Shown: positions 9,226 through 17,158 of the stretch, in pieces
Layout: every line of letters starts with the position of its first letter
Position numbering within the stretch: position 1 is the first letter of the stretch
From: Sphingomonas sp. Root710
GTDB taxonomy: Bacteria > Pseudomonadota > Alphaproteobacteria > Sphingomonadales > Sphingomonadaceae
NCBI RefSeq assembly: GCF_001429065.1
Contig: NZ_LMIB01000016.1
Coordinates: forward strand, 1 to 64,000
Direction of reading: 5' to 3'
DNA: 64,000 nucleotides
The notes under the pieces: model-generated
Database searches by the model: none
Told to the model about the DNA's origin: nothing
What the model saw: only the letters and a program-made list of their open reading frames with translations
Program-made: the position numbers and the translations under genes

Positions 9226-9254
9226 GGGTAAAAAGGCCGCCTCGCGGGTAAGCC
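9226..9254 (-). promoter_or_regulatory. Tandem TTACCC-type operator, site 3
   Basis: On the minus strand GGCTTACCC, 14 bp, TTACCC (20 bp period), about 98-126 bp before the esterase start. It is the fourth site of the set by position, and the half-site GGCTTACCC is identical to those of sites 1 and 2. Confidence 0.55.
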
Positions 9255-9386
9255 AATGGACGAGCGGCCCATCGCGGTTCGATCTCGCGCACCGCAGAGA
9301 TGCTGCTATGCTGGCCGCAAGATGAAAGGATCCGCCGTCTTGCCGAACATCGCCAGCCACCCAAATGCCGGGCGGAGAACCGCCGC

Positions 9387-10091
9387 ATGAGCCTGCTCGT
9401 GGCGATCGAGGGCGCAGACGGCGCGGGCAAGGCGACGGCCGCAGGAAACCTGCGCGACGCGCTCGTTCAGCGCGGCCTGTCGGCGACGGTGATCTCCTTC
9501 CCGCGCTACCGCGACACGGTCGGCGGCGTGACGCTCGGGGAGTTCCTGGCGGGCCGCCTGCCGGTGCCGGTGACGCCGAAGGCAGCGGCTGTGCTCTACG
9601 GTCTGGATCGCCTCGAATCGGTGGGGTTCGTCGCGGAAGCCGCGGCGGCCAACGATGTGGTGATCTTCGACCGCTACATCGCGTCGAACATGGTCTACCA
9701 GGCATCGAAGGTCACGGCCGGCGAAGCGGCGGCCATGATGGAGTGGATCTTCGCGCTGGAGACCGAGGCGTTCGGCGTCGTTCCGCCGGACCTGTCGATC
9801 TATCTGGACACCCCGCTCGACGAAGCCCGCAAGCTGATGCTGCTCAAGGACAAACGCTCCTACACCGACGACCAGTTCGACCAGCATGAGGCCGACATCG
9901 CGCTGCAGAACGCGGTCCGCCGCAACTATGCCGAAATGGCCCGCACCGGCCTCGCCGGTCCCTGGCACGTCGTCCACACCCGTGTGGACGGCAGCCTGCG
10001 CGCGCCGCTCGACATCGCAGCGGAAATAGTAGGACATGTCGTCGAGCGGCTGGATGCGGGCGGGGAAACACCGCGGGCGAAACTGGCCTGA
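9387..10091 (+). CDS. Thymidylate-kinase-like nucleotide kinase
   Basis: A 234-residue protein of the dTMP kinase family, which phosphorylates dTMP to dTDP with ATP. The P-loop is GADGAGKAT at residues 9-17. FPRYRDTVGG fits the dTMP-binding segment, and VIFDRYIASN is the DRY motif. The lid-like KDKRSYTDDQFDQHEAD follows. The P-loop has Ala where most members have Ser or Thr after Lys. The text resembles the archaeal/eukaryotic-type branch more than standard proteobacterial Tmk, so this may be a paralogue rather than the essential enzyme. The chosen ATG starts directly at the P-loop strand; the upstream extension looks non-coding. Confidence 0.78.
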   Translation: MSLLVAIEGADGAGKATAAGNLRDALVQRGLSATVISFPRYRDTVGGVTLGEFLAGRLPVPVTPKAAAVLYGLDRLESVGFVAEAAAANDVVIFDRYIASNMVYQASKVTAGEAAAMMEWIFALETEAFGVVPPDLSIYLDTPLDEARKLMLLKDKRSYTDDQFDQHEADIALQNAVRRNYAEMARTGLAGPWHVVHTRVDGSLRAPLDIAAEIVGHVVERLDAGGETPRAKLA

Positions 10092-10135
10092 GACTGCAGG
10101 ACCGACCCCCGCCCAATCCGGAATCGCCCCGGCAG

Positions 10136-10158
10136 CCCGATCGCTCGATGATCGGGTT
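10136..10158. terminator. Hairpin between convergent genes
   Basis: CCCGATC and GATCGGG form a perfect 7 bp stem around a 7-base loop, immediately before the stop codon of the minus-strand hydrolase gene. It may serve both convergent units; the T-tract is poor. Confidence 0.35.
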
Positions 10159-11161
10159 AGTGTGCGTGTCCGCAAGTCGCGCTGTGCCGCCCGCTCAGGC
10201 ATTCGGCGCGCCGGTTCGCATAGCGGGCGATCATGTCGAACATCTTCAGGAAATCGGGCTCGGCATGCGGGCTACCCCATTGGCGGTAGAGGAAGTTGAT
10301 GCTGCCGACGATCCGTTCGGGCAGGATCCAGCTATCGAAGGGCGGTTCGAAGACGATGTCCGCCGCGGCCTCTTCCACCGTCATCCCGGCCTCGAAGCGC
10401 AGCCGCGCCTCGCGGCGGAGCATCTCCAGATAGGCCTTGAAGGTCCGCACCCCATTTTTGTCGGTCAGCCGGCCATGCCCCGGCACGACGATATCGACGT
10501 CGAGGCTGAGAATCAGATCGCAGGCGGCCATCCAGCCATCGATCGAGCCCGCCCAGATCGCGGGATGGCCGTCGTTGAAAAGGATGTCGCCGGTGTAGAC
10601 GACCTTGTCGTGCACCGAATGGATCAGCGTGTCCCCGGCGGTATGGGCAGGACCGACATTATACAGCCGGACATCCTTGTCGCCGACCTTGAGCAGGGCC
10701 TCGCGCTCATAGGTTTCGGTCGGCGGGGTGGTGACGACGTCGTCGAAGTCGAAGCGCCCGCCGCCCATATAGGCGGCGATATATTGCGCGCCTTCGCCCA
10801 GCATATCCGCCTTGGCGAGGACTTCGCGCAGCCGTTCGGGCCGGTCGGCGAAGAACTCGTTGGCGGTGGCCGCCGAGGCGATGATCCGCGCGCCCTTCAC
10901 AAGCTGATTGCCATAGGTGTGATCGCCATCGGCATGCGAATTGACGAGCATGTCGATCTGCCGCGCGGCGGGCGTCGCGTCGCGCATGTCCGTCAACATC
11001 CGCGTCGTCAGGTTCAGATCGTACAGCGTATCGACCAGCAGCGAATGATCGCCGTTGGTGATCAGCCCGGCATTCGAATAGCCCCATTGGCCATCGGGCT
11101 GGAGCCAGGCCCAGATATCACGGCCGATCTCATGAAGGCCGTAGGTGAAAGCGTCACTCAT
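10157..11161 (-). CDS. Metallo-beta-lactamase-fold hydrolase
   Basis: A 334-residue hydrolase of the metallo-beta-lactamase fold. The metal motif reads NSHADGDHTYGN, that is HxDxDH rather than the standard HxHxDH. Later ligands are visible in VGPAHTAGDT, VVYTGDILFNDGHP (bridging Asp) and VVPGHG. It is the last gene of the TonB receptor-amidohydrolase-fumarylacetoacetase operon, 28 bp after the fumarylacetoacetase gene. Members of this branch hydrolyse lactones or cyclic esters, among others. A role in opening a ring intermediate of the same pathway is inference. Confidence 0.85.
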   Translation of the reverse strand: MSDAFTYGLHEIGRDIWAWLQPDGQWGYSNAGLITNGDHSLLVDTLYDLNLTTRMLTDMRDATPAARQIDMLVNSHADGDHTYGNQLVKGARIIASAATANEFFADRPERLREVLAKADMLGEGAQYIAAYMGGGRFDFDDVVTTPPTETYEREALLKVGDKDVRLYNVGPAHTAGDTLIHSVHDKVVYTGDILFNDGHPAIWAGSIDGWMAACDLILSLDVDIVVPGHGRLTDKNGVRTFKAYLEMLRREARLRFEAGMTVEEAAADIVFEPPFDSWILPERIVGSINFLYRQWGSPHAEPDFLKMFDMIARYANRRAECLSGRHSATCGHAH

Positions 11162-11189
11162 TAAAATCTCCCGGCACGACGGCCGTCTG

Positions 11190-12503
11190 TCAGTTGGGGA
11201 CGGCCGGCGCCGCGATGATACGCCCGGAGCATTCGCCGAAGCCGATCGGCACGAAGCCGTCGCGCACGCAGCGCGCCCGCAGGCTCACTTCGTCGCCGTC
11301 CTCGAGGAAGCCGCGCGTCTCGCCGGTGGGCAGCGGGATGGCGATCGTGCCGACCGCGCTGAGCTCGGCCATGCTGCCGGACTGCTCGCGCGTCGGGCCA
11401 GATATCGTGCCCGAAGCGATCAGGTCGCCGCTGCGCAAATTGGTGCCGCCGCAGCTATGCTGGACGATCATCTGCGCGAAGGTCCAGTAGAGATGGCGGG
11501 CATTGGTGGCGGTGATCCGGACCGCCCCCATATTCGCGTCGCGCATCGCAGCGCTCGACAGCCATGCCTCCAGCTGGATGTCGAGCCCGCCCTGCGCCTG
11601 ATCGTCGGCGTCGGACAGGTAGCGCGGCGGCGCGGGATGGCCGTGCAAGCGGTCCATCAACGGGGCGCGGAACGGGGCCATCGCCTGTTGGGTGACGATC
11701 CAGGGCGAGACGGTGGTGCTGAACCCTTTCGAGTTGAACGCGCCGAGCGGCTGGTTCTCCCAGAACTGGATGTCGCGTGCCGACCAGTCGTTGACGAGGC
11801 AATAGCCAGCGATCCGGTCCCGGGCCTCGGCGATCGCTATCGGCGCGCCCAAGTCATTGCCTTGCGCGACATAGACGCCCAGCTCCAGTTCGAAATCGAG
11901 CCAGCGGCTCGGTCCGAATTCGGGCGCCCCATCGACCGGTGGCTGGCCGAGCGGGCGCCGCACCGGTTCCCCGCTGATCCGTACCGAGGAGGCGCGGCCA
12001 TTATAGCCAAGCGGCATCGCGCCATAGTTGCGGGTCAGTGGCGGGTCGGCCTTGGTCAGCCGACCGCCCTCCTCCGCATGGTAGATGCCCGCGAAGAAAT
12101 CGGTAAAGCCCGGCACCGAAGTCGGCACGTGCATCTGCGCCGCCGCCATCGGGACGAGCGCGCTCCGCTCGATCGCCGCGCGGATCGCCGGATCGGCGGC
12201 AGTGTCGAGCAGATCGCCCGCCGCCGACCGCAGCAGGCCGATCGTGCCGACGCCCGCGCGCAGCAGCGCGTCGAGATCATCGCCCGCCAGCAGCGTCGCC
12301 CATTCCGGGCCGATCAGCCCGGCGGCGCCAACCGCGCGGAGATCGACGATCATGTCGCCGATCGCGACACCCGGCCGGGGCCCGCCGCCGTCGCGGCTGT
12401 ATATGCCGAATGGGAGATTCTGGATCGGGAAATCGCTGTCCCCGCCATTGGCGGAGTCTACCCAACTCCGCCGGGCGGCGTCATGCGTCCTGTCGAGGAT
12501 CAT
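11190..12503 (-). CDS. fahA: Fumarylacetoacetase
   Basis: A 437-residue enzyme that hydrolyses fumarylacetoacetate to fumarate and acetoacetate, the last step of the homogentisate route for tyrosine and phenylalanine. The N-terminus contains the family's DFPIQNLPFGIYS segment. The catalytic domain shows DFFAGIYHAE, LDFELELGVYV, NDWSARDIQFWE and GSKGFSTTVSPWIV-like text, and the length is normal. It starts 3 bp after the preceding amidohydrolase gene. The usual partners homogentisate dioxygenase and maleylacetoacetate isomerase are absent from the window, so here it may serve a related fumarylpyruvate/acylpyruvate substrate. Confidence 0.9.
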   Translation of the reverse strand: MILDRTHDAARRSWVDSANGGDSDFPIQNLPFGIYSRDGGGPRPGVAIGDMIVDLRAVGAAGLIGPEWATLLAGDDLDALLRAGVGTIGLLRSAAGDLLDTAADPAIRAAIERSALVPMAAAQMHVPTSVPGFTDFFAGIYHAEEGGRLTKADPPLTRNYGAMPLGYNGRASSVRISGEPVRRPLGQPPVDGAPEFGPSRWLDFELELGVYVAQGNDLGAPIAIAEARDRIAGYCLVNDWSARDIQFWENQPLGAFNSKGFSTTVSPWIVTQQAMAPFRAPLMDRLHGHPAPPRYLSDADDQAQGGLDIQLEAWLSSAAMRDANMGAVRITATNARHLYWTFAQMIVQHSCGGTNLRSGDLIASGTISGPTREQSGSMAELSAVGTIAIPLPTGETRGFLEDGDEVSLRARCVRDGFVPIGFGECSGRIIAAPAVPN

Positions 12504-12506
12504 CGG

Positions 12507-13964
12507 TCAGATCGCGGGTTCGATGGCGGGGGTTTCGAGGCCCCAGATCGGCGCCCAGGCGCCCCGGATATCGGCTTCCGAGATGCGCGCAAACTGGTCG
12601 AGGATATGATCCCGCGAGGCGTTGAGCCGCTTGCGGACGGCGGGCCAGGAGATGCCGGTCAGCTTGCCGCCGCGCTTGCGCGCGACGCCGTCGATCCACA
12701 CCGAGTCGATATCGTTGGCGTCGGCGTAGAAGACGAGCGCCGCCACCGGATCGGTGACCGGGCTCATGTTCACGCTGTCCATCCGCGTGAGGATGATGTC
12801 GGCCTTCTTGCCCGGCGTCAGGCTGCCGGTAATGCCGTCGATGCCCATCTGCCGCGCGCCGCCCAGGGTCGCGAATTCGAGCATGTTGCGTGCGGCATAG
12901 CGCGACGCGATCGGGATGCCGGCATTGGCGGTCTCATAATGGCGGAAGCGCATCGTCTGCAGCATCACCCGCATCTGCGCGAACATGTCGCCCGCGAAGT
13001 TGGAAGCAATGTCGATACCCAGCGACGGCGTGCTGCCGCTTTCCACGACGCGTTCGAGGACCGGATAGCCCATACCCATCTGCAATTCGGTCTCGGGCGT
13101 GGTCGACAGCCAGCCGCCATGATCCTTGAGAAGCTGAAGATCGCGATCGGTGACATGCGCGCCATGGACGAAGAGCAGATCCTCGCCAAGCAGCCCATGG
13201 TCATGCAGTCCGGAAACGATGCGGAAATCCTCGTTGACTCCGAAATGCGCGTGGATGCTGATCATCGCGGGCTGCAGCGTGCGCGCCCATTTGATCTCGT
13301 CCACCATCGGCTTCACGTCGGTGAAGGTCGCATATTCGCTCGACGCGATGCCGAAGCGCAGCAAGCCGTCGTCGGACGCGAAATGCTGCGCACGCACCCG
13401 TGCAGCATTGTCGCGATGGAAATCCTCCAGCGGCCCCGACACGTCTGAGACGATCATCGCCTGGTTGAGCTTGTCGCCGGGGTTGTATTTCGGATTGCGG
13501 TAGACGCCGTAGCACATCACCCCGCGAATGCCCGCGTCCTTCAGCCCGTTGACCAGGCCGTCCGAATGATCGGGCGTGATCTGCAAATGGCTATGGTCGA
13601 CGAGCGAGGTGATCCCCGCGTTGATCGCGTCGAGCGCCCCGACATAATTGCCCACATACGCGTCCTCGGCATTGTAGCAGACCGAGTACATGCTGCGCAT
13701 CAGGCAGGTATAGTCGAACAGGCTCCAGTCGATCGCCACACCCTTGAGCTGGGTCTGCCAGGTGTGGCGGTGGGTATCGACGAAACCCGGGCTGGCGATC
13801 ATGTCGGTGGCGTCGATCACCTCGGCGTCGTCGGCGGAGATCGACGGTGCGATCTCCGCGATGCGATCGCCCACGATCAGGATGTCACCCTTCAGATCGC
13901 CGACCGCCGGGTCCATGCTGACGATCGTCGCGCCACGAATGAGGGTTTTGCCTTGGCTGCCCAT
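12507..13964 (-). CDS. Cytosolic amidohydrolase, AtzA/TrzA/cytosine-deaminase-like
   Basis: A 485-residue enzyme of the amidohydrolase superfamily, subtype of 5-methylthioadenosine/S-adenosylhomocysteine deaminases and triazine hydrolases. It has no signal peptide. Metal ligands: HRH of FVDTHRHTWQ, His of SIHAHFG, His of LFVHGAHV, and Asp of SLGIDIASN. The C-terminus LTPGKKADIILTRMD is typical. It lies between the TonB receptor and fumarylacetoacetase genes with 11 and 3 bp gaps, so it belongs to their operon. It probably deaminates or hydrolyses an imported cyclic compound; the substrate is unknown. Confidence 0.87.
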   Translation of the reverse strand: MGSQGKTLIRGATIVSMDPAVGDLKGDILIVGDRIAEIAPSISADDAEVIDATDMIASPGFVDTHRHTWQTQLKGVAIDWSLFDYTCLMRSMYSVCYNAEDAYVGNYVGALDAINAGITSLVDHSHLQITPDHSDGLVNGLKDAGIRGVMCYGVYRNPKYNPGDKLNQAMIVSDVSGPLEDFHRDNAARVRAQHFASDDGLLRFGIASSEYATFTDVKPMVDEIKWARTLQPAMISIHAHFGVNEDFRIVSGLHDHGLLGEDLLFVHGAHVTDRDLQLLKDHGGWLSTTPETELQMGMGYPVLERVVESGSTPSLGIDIASNFAGDMFAQMRVMLQTMRFRHYETANAGIPIASRYAARNMLEFATLGGARQMGIDGITGSLTPGKKADIILTRMDSVNMSPVTDPVAALVFYADANDIDSVWIDGVARKRGGKLTGISWPAVRKRLNASRDHILDQFARISEADIRGAWAPIWGLETPAIEPAI

Positions 13965-13975
13965 CGATATTCTCC

Positions 13976-16288
13976 TCAGAATTTGTAGCCGACCGTCAGG
14001 CCGAAGGTGCGCGGGTCCTCAAGATAGCCGTTGATCGGAAAGCCAACGAGGCCGGAGCTGATATAGGCGTTGCCGAGCGTAGTCTTGTCGGTGAGGTTCT
14101 TGACGAACAGCGAGCCTCGCCAATGCTCGTCGTTCGATTCCCAGTTCAGGAAGGCGTTGAGCTTCGTGTTCGCGGCCTGGCTGACATATTTGACGTTGAA
14201 CGGCGTGTAGTAGACCCGGTCGCGCCACGAGACTTCGCCGCGCAGCGTGAACTGGCCGAGCGTGGTCGGGATGCGATATTGCGCGCCGACGAAGAAGGTG
14301 AAGTCGGGCGACTGCGACAGGCTGTTGCCCTTCAGGTTGAAGGCCGGAACCGCGCCCGGCGTGGCGGCGGTCGCATTGGGCAGGACATTGCCCGCCGCAT
14401 CCACGAAGGTGACGCCGTCGCCGAAGGCGCGCGCGGGATCGGCGCTGACATATTTGTCGAAGCGGGCGTGGAGCCAGGCGGCGTTGGCGTTGATCTCAAA
14501 CTCGGGGGTCAGCTTCGCGCGCAGCTCGGCTTCGAGACCGTAGATCTTGGCGGTGGCGGCATTTTCCAGGACGACGTTCTGGCCGACGACCTTGCCGATC
14601 TGGAGGTCCTTATAATCATAATGGAAGCCGGCGAGGTTGAGCTGGAGGCGGCGATCGAACAGGGTCGACTTGATGCCGCCTTCGAAGGCGCTGACCTTCT
14701 CCGGGTCGACCGGCGAGGCCAGCGTGCCGAGATTATAGGTGCCCGACTTGAAGCCCTTCGACCAAGACGCATAGAGCAGAGTGCCCGGCGTCACCTGATA
14801 ATCGAGCGCGATGCGCGGCGTGAACGACTTGAAGCGCTTGGCGCGATCCGCCGTGAAGGCGTTTGGCGGCACCGTGGGATCATAGGGGGTGAACACATCG
14901 AACGAGAAGAAGTCGTGATCGGTCTTCTTCTCCGAGCTGTAGCGCGCGCCGAGGGTCAGGCGCAGATCGTCGACGATCTCGTAGCTCGCCTGGCCGAAGG
15001 CGGCGAGCGCGTCGGTCTTGATCGTGCCGCCCGCGTTGAAGCCCTGGACGAAGGTGCCTGGGGCGGGGAAACCGATGATGATGTTGTTGAAGGGGATGTC
15101 CTGAACCCCCTCGTCATTCTCATGGAAATAATAGAGGCCGACGATCCAGCTGAGCCGGTCGCTCTTGCCCGACAGCTGGAATTCCTGACTGACCTGATAA
15201 TCGGTCTCGGCCTGAGTGACTGGGGCGACGAAGGCGCTGGTCGAATCGAGATCGGTCAGCGTGCGATATTTGGTGTGGCGATAGGCGGTCAGCGAGCGGA
15301 ACTCGGTGCCGCCGCCCAGATCATAGGCGATCTTGCCGCTCACGCCCCAGAAATCGACCCGATTGCGGGGATCGACATCGTTGCTGATGTCGCGCGGATC
15401 GGTGGGCACCGTACCGCCAAGCGCCAGACCGGTCGGAACTATCGGGACGCCGGGCGCGGAGAAGCCGCCGCCGCCGCCATAATGATAGCCGCCCGAGCGG
15501 TCGCGCTCGCGGAAATAATCGGCCTTCACATCGATCGTCAGCCGATCGGACGGGGTGAATTGCAGGCTGCCCCGGATCGCGCGCGTCTTGAGATCGTCGA
15601 TGTCGCGGCCGGTGACGATGTTCTTGCCGTAGCCGTCGCGGTCCTGAGTCTGGAAGGCGATGCGCGCCGACAGCAGATCGGGCACGATCGCGCCGCTGAC
15701 CGCGCCTTCGGCGACGATCCGGCTGTAATTGCCCAGCGTCAGATTGGCATAGCCCGACAGGTCCTGCGTCGGCCCCTTGGTCGTGAGGTTGATTGAACCG
15801 CCGGTCGCGTTGCGGCCATAGAGCGTGCCCTGTGGCCCGCGCAGCACCTCGACCTGCTCGATGTCATAGAAGCTCGACAGCGCGGCAATCGACCGCGAGA
15901 CGAACACGCCGTCGACATGGAAGGCGATGCTGCCCTCCGCGCCCGCCGCGATATTTTCCAGCCCGATGCCGCGCAGCGCGATCTTGGCGACGCCCAGCTG
16001 CTGGCCCAGATTGAGGTTGGGGACGACCGCGACGACGCCCTGCAGGTCGGTGATCCCGCTGCGGGCGAGATCGGACGAGGTGACCGCGGTGATCGCCAGC
16101 GGAACTTTTTGCAGCGATTCGGAGCGCTTCTGCGCGGTGACGACGATCTCGCCGAGCCCTTCATTCGTCGCATCCTGGGCTGGCGCCTGCACTGCGGCGG
16201 CGCCCGCAGCGGGCTCCTGCGCCGCAGCCGCCGACGCCAGTGCGAAGGCCAATGCCCCAACTCCAACTGCTGCAAGCGTGCGAACCAT
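13976..16288 (-). CDS. TonB-dependent receptor, sphingomonad catabolic type
   Basis: A 770-residue outer-membrane receptor. The start was placed at MVRTLAAVGVGALAFALASAAAAQE because it follows GGGAGAG and begins a clean signal peptide; the longer reading frame adds 13 unlikely residues. TonB box-like EIVVTAQKR, plug motifs (LRGPQGTLYGRNATGGSIN) and a C-terminal YKF are present. The subtype is the one sphingomonads use for aromatic and sugar substrates rather than siderophores. It leads the operon with amidohydrolase, fumarylacetoacetase and a metallo-hydrolase. It is divergent from a TetR gene with two operators between them. Confidence 0.93.
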   Translation of the reverse strand: MVRTLAAVGVGALAFALASAAAAQEPAAGAAAVQAPAQDATNEGLGEIVVTAQKRSESLQKVPLAITAVTSSDLARSGITDLQGVVAVVPNLNLGQQLGVAKIALRGIGLENIAAGAEGSIAFHVDGVFVSRSIAALSSFYDIEQVEVLRGPQGTLYGRNATGGSINLTTKGPTQDLSGYANLTLGNYSRIVAEGAVSGAIVPDLLSARIAFQTQDRDGYGKNIVTGRDIDDLKTRAIRGSLQFTPSDRLTIDVKADYFRERDRSGGYHYGGGGGFSAPGVPIVPTGLALGGTVPTDPRDISNDVDPRNRVDFWGVSGKIAYDLGGGTEFRSLTAYRHTKYRTLTDLDSTSAFVAPVTQAETDYQVSQEFQLSGKSDRLSWIVGLYYFHENDEGVQDIPFNNIIIGFPAPGTFVQGFNAGGTIKTDALAAFGQASYEIVDDLRLTLGARYSSEKKTDHDFFSFDVFTPYDPTVPPNAFTADRAKRFKSFTPRIALDYQVTPGTLLYASWSKGFKSGTYNLGTLASPVDPEKVSAFEGGIKSTLFDRRLQLNLAGFHYDYKDLQIGKVVGQNVVLENAATAKIYGLEAELRAKLTPEFEINANAAWLHARFDKYVSADPARAFGDGVTFVDAAGNVLPNATAATPGAVPAFNLKGNSLSQSPDFTFFVGAQYRIPTTLGQFTLRGEVSWRDRVYYTPFNVKYVSQAANTKLNAFLNWESNDEHWRGSLFVKNLTDKTTLGNAYISSGLVGFPINGYLEDPRTFGLTVGYKF

Positions 16289-16329
16289 ATCGATCTCTCC
16301 CTTCGACCCGTGCCTGTTTGGCATCACCG

Positions 16330-16343
16330 TTCAACCGGTTGAA
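16330..16343. promoter_or_regulatory. TetR operator, compact form
   Basis: A perfect 14 bp palindrome TTCAACCGGTTGAA, with half-sites TCAACC and GGTTGA abutting, lies 41-55 bp upstream of the TonB receptor start. The same half-sites recur about 95 bp away on the side of the tetR gene. Palindromes of this size between a tetR gene and its divergent target are typical operators. Confidence 0.75.
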
Positions 16344-16425
16344 TGATCTCATGCGATGATTTTGTCAAGCTGCCAGGGATATTGGCCCAAATTCGTCGCG
16401 CGCTCCCGTAAAACCCTATTTTTTA

Positions 16426-16441
16426 TCAACCACCCGGTTGA
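16426..16441. promoter_or_regulatory. TetR operator, spaced form
   Basis: TCAACC-ACCC-GGTTGA: the same half-sites as the compact palindrome, with 4 bp inserted between them. It lies about 50 bp before the tetR start, close to an AT-rich promoter-like stretch (CCTATTTTTTAT), so it probably mediates autoregulation. Confidence 0.7.
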
Positions 16442-16489
16442 ATAAAAGTCGAGCTTGCCATCATCCGGCGCTTGCGGCAGGGAAAAACG

Positions 16490-17158
16490 ATGACGACCAG
16501 CGCCTCAACCGTAGCTCCGCTACCGGACGATCCGTCCGCGCCGAGCGTCCGCGACAGGCTGATCGACGTCGCGGCCCGGCATTTCGCCGAGCATGGCATC
16601 CAGGGCGCGAGCCAGCGCGCGATCCAGCGCGAGGTGGGCGTCAACAATTCGACGGCAAACTATTATTTCGGGTCGAAGGACGCGCTGTACCGCGCCGTCG
16701 TCGACACCGCGCTTTCCCGGGTCCAGGCACGGCGCATCGCGGCGCTCGACGCGATCGAAGCTTTATCCGGCAGCCTCAGCCACGAGGAACATGTCCGGCG
16801 GCTGCTTCGCGGATATCTCGGCGCGCTGCTTCAAGAGGCCAGCACCGACACCGGTTACAATTATATCCGGATCGTCATCAATCTGCACTTGGTGATACCC
16901 GAGCCCGCCGTCGAGGTGCTTGAGGAGCGGCTGACGGCGGTGCGCGAACTCTATGTCGACGTTCTCGCCAAGCTGTTCCCCAATGCATCGCGCAACCGCA
17001 TCTATGAGGTGGTCGAGCTATCGGTCGGCGTCACGGCGATGTCCGCGGTGCAGCGCCGACATCGCATGTCAGAAAAGGCCATCGAGCGCCTTACCGAGCA
17101 GGCGGTGACAGTCTCGGCGATCGCCTTCGAGACGCTGTGCGGCACGGACGCCGACTAA
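16490..17158 (+). CDS. TetR-family transcriptional regulator
   Basis: A 222-residue repressor-type protein. The ATG chosen follows AGGGA; an upstream TTG would add six residues. The TetR helix-turn-helix is at about residues 22-68, with VAARHFAEHGIQGASQRAIQ and then VGVNNSTANYYFGSKDALYRAV. The C-terminal part resembles the CecR/CerR type of dimerisation domain. It is divergent from the TonB receptor operon and probably represses it through the TCAACC/GGTTGA sites. Its stop overlaps the convergent flavoprotein gene by 4 bp. The ligand is unknown. Confidence 0.92.
   Translation: MTTSASTVAPLPDDPSAPSVRDRLIDVAARHFAEHGIQGASQRAIQREVGVNNSTANYYFGSKDALYRAVVDTALSRVQARRIAALDAIEALSGSLSHEEHVRRLLRGYLGALLQEASTDTGYNYIRIVINLHLVIPEPAVEVLEERLTAVRELYVDVLAKLFPNASRNRIYEVVELSVGVTAMSAVQRRHRMSEKAIERLTEQAVTVSAIAFETLCGTDAD

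Noticed and set aside
11145..13448. A 767-codon plus-strand frame opposite fumarylacetoacetase and amidohydrolase genes.
   Set aside because: It spans two clear genes on the other strand and has low-complexity Arg/Ala/Asp composition.
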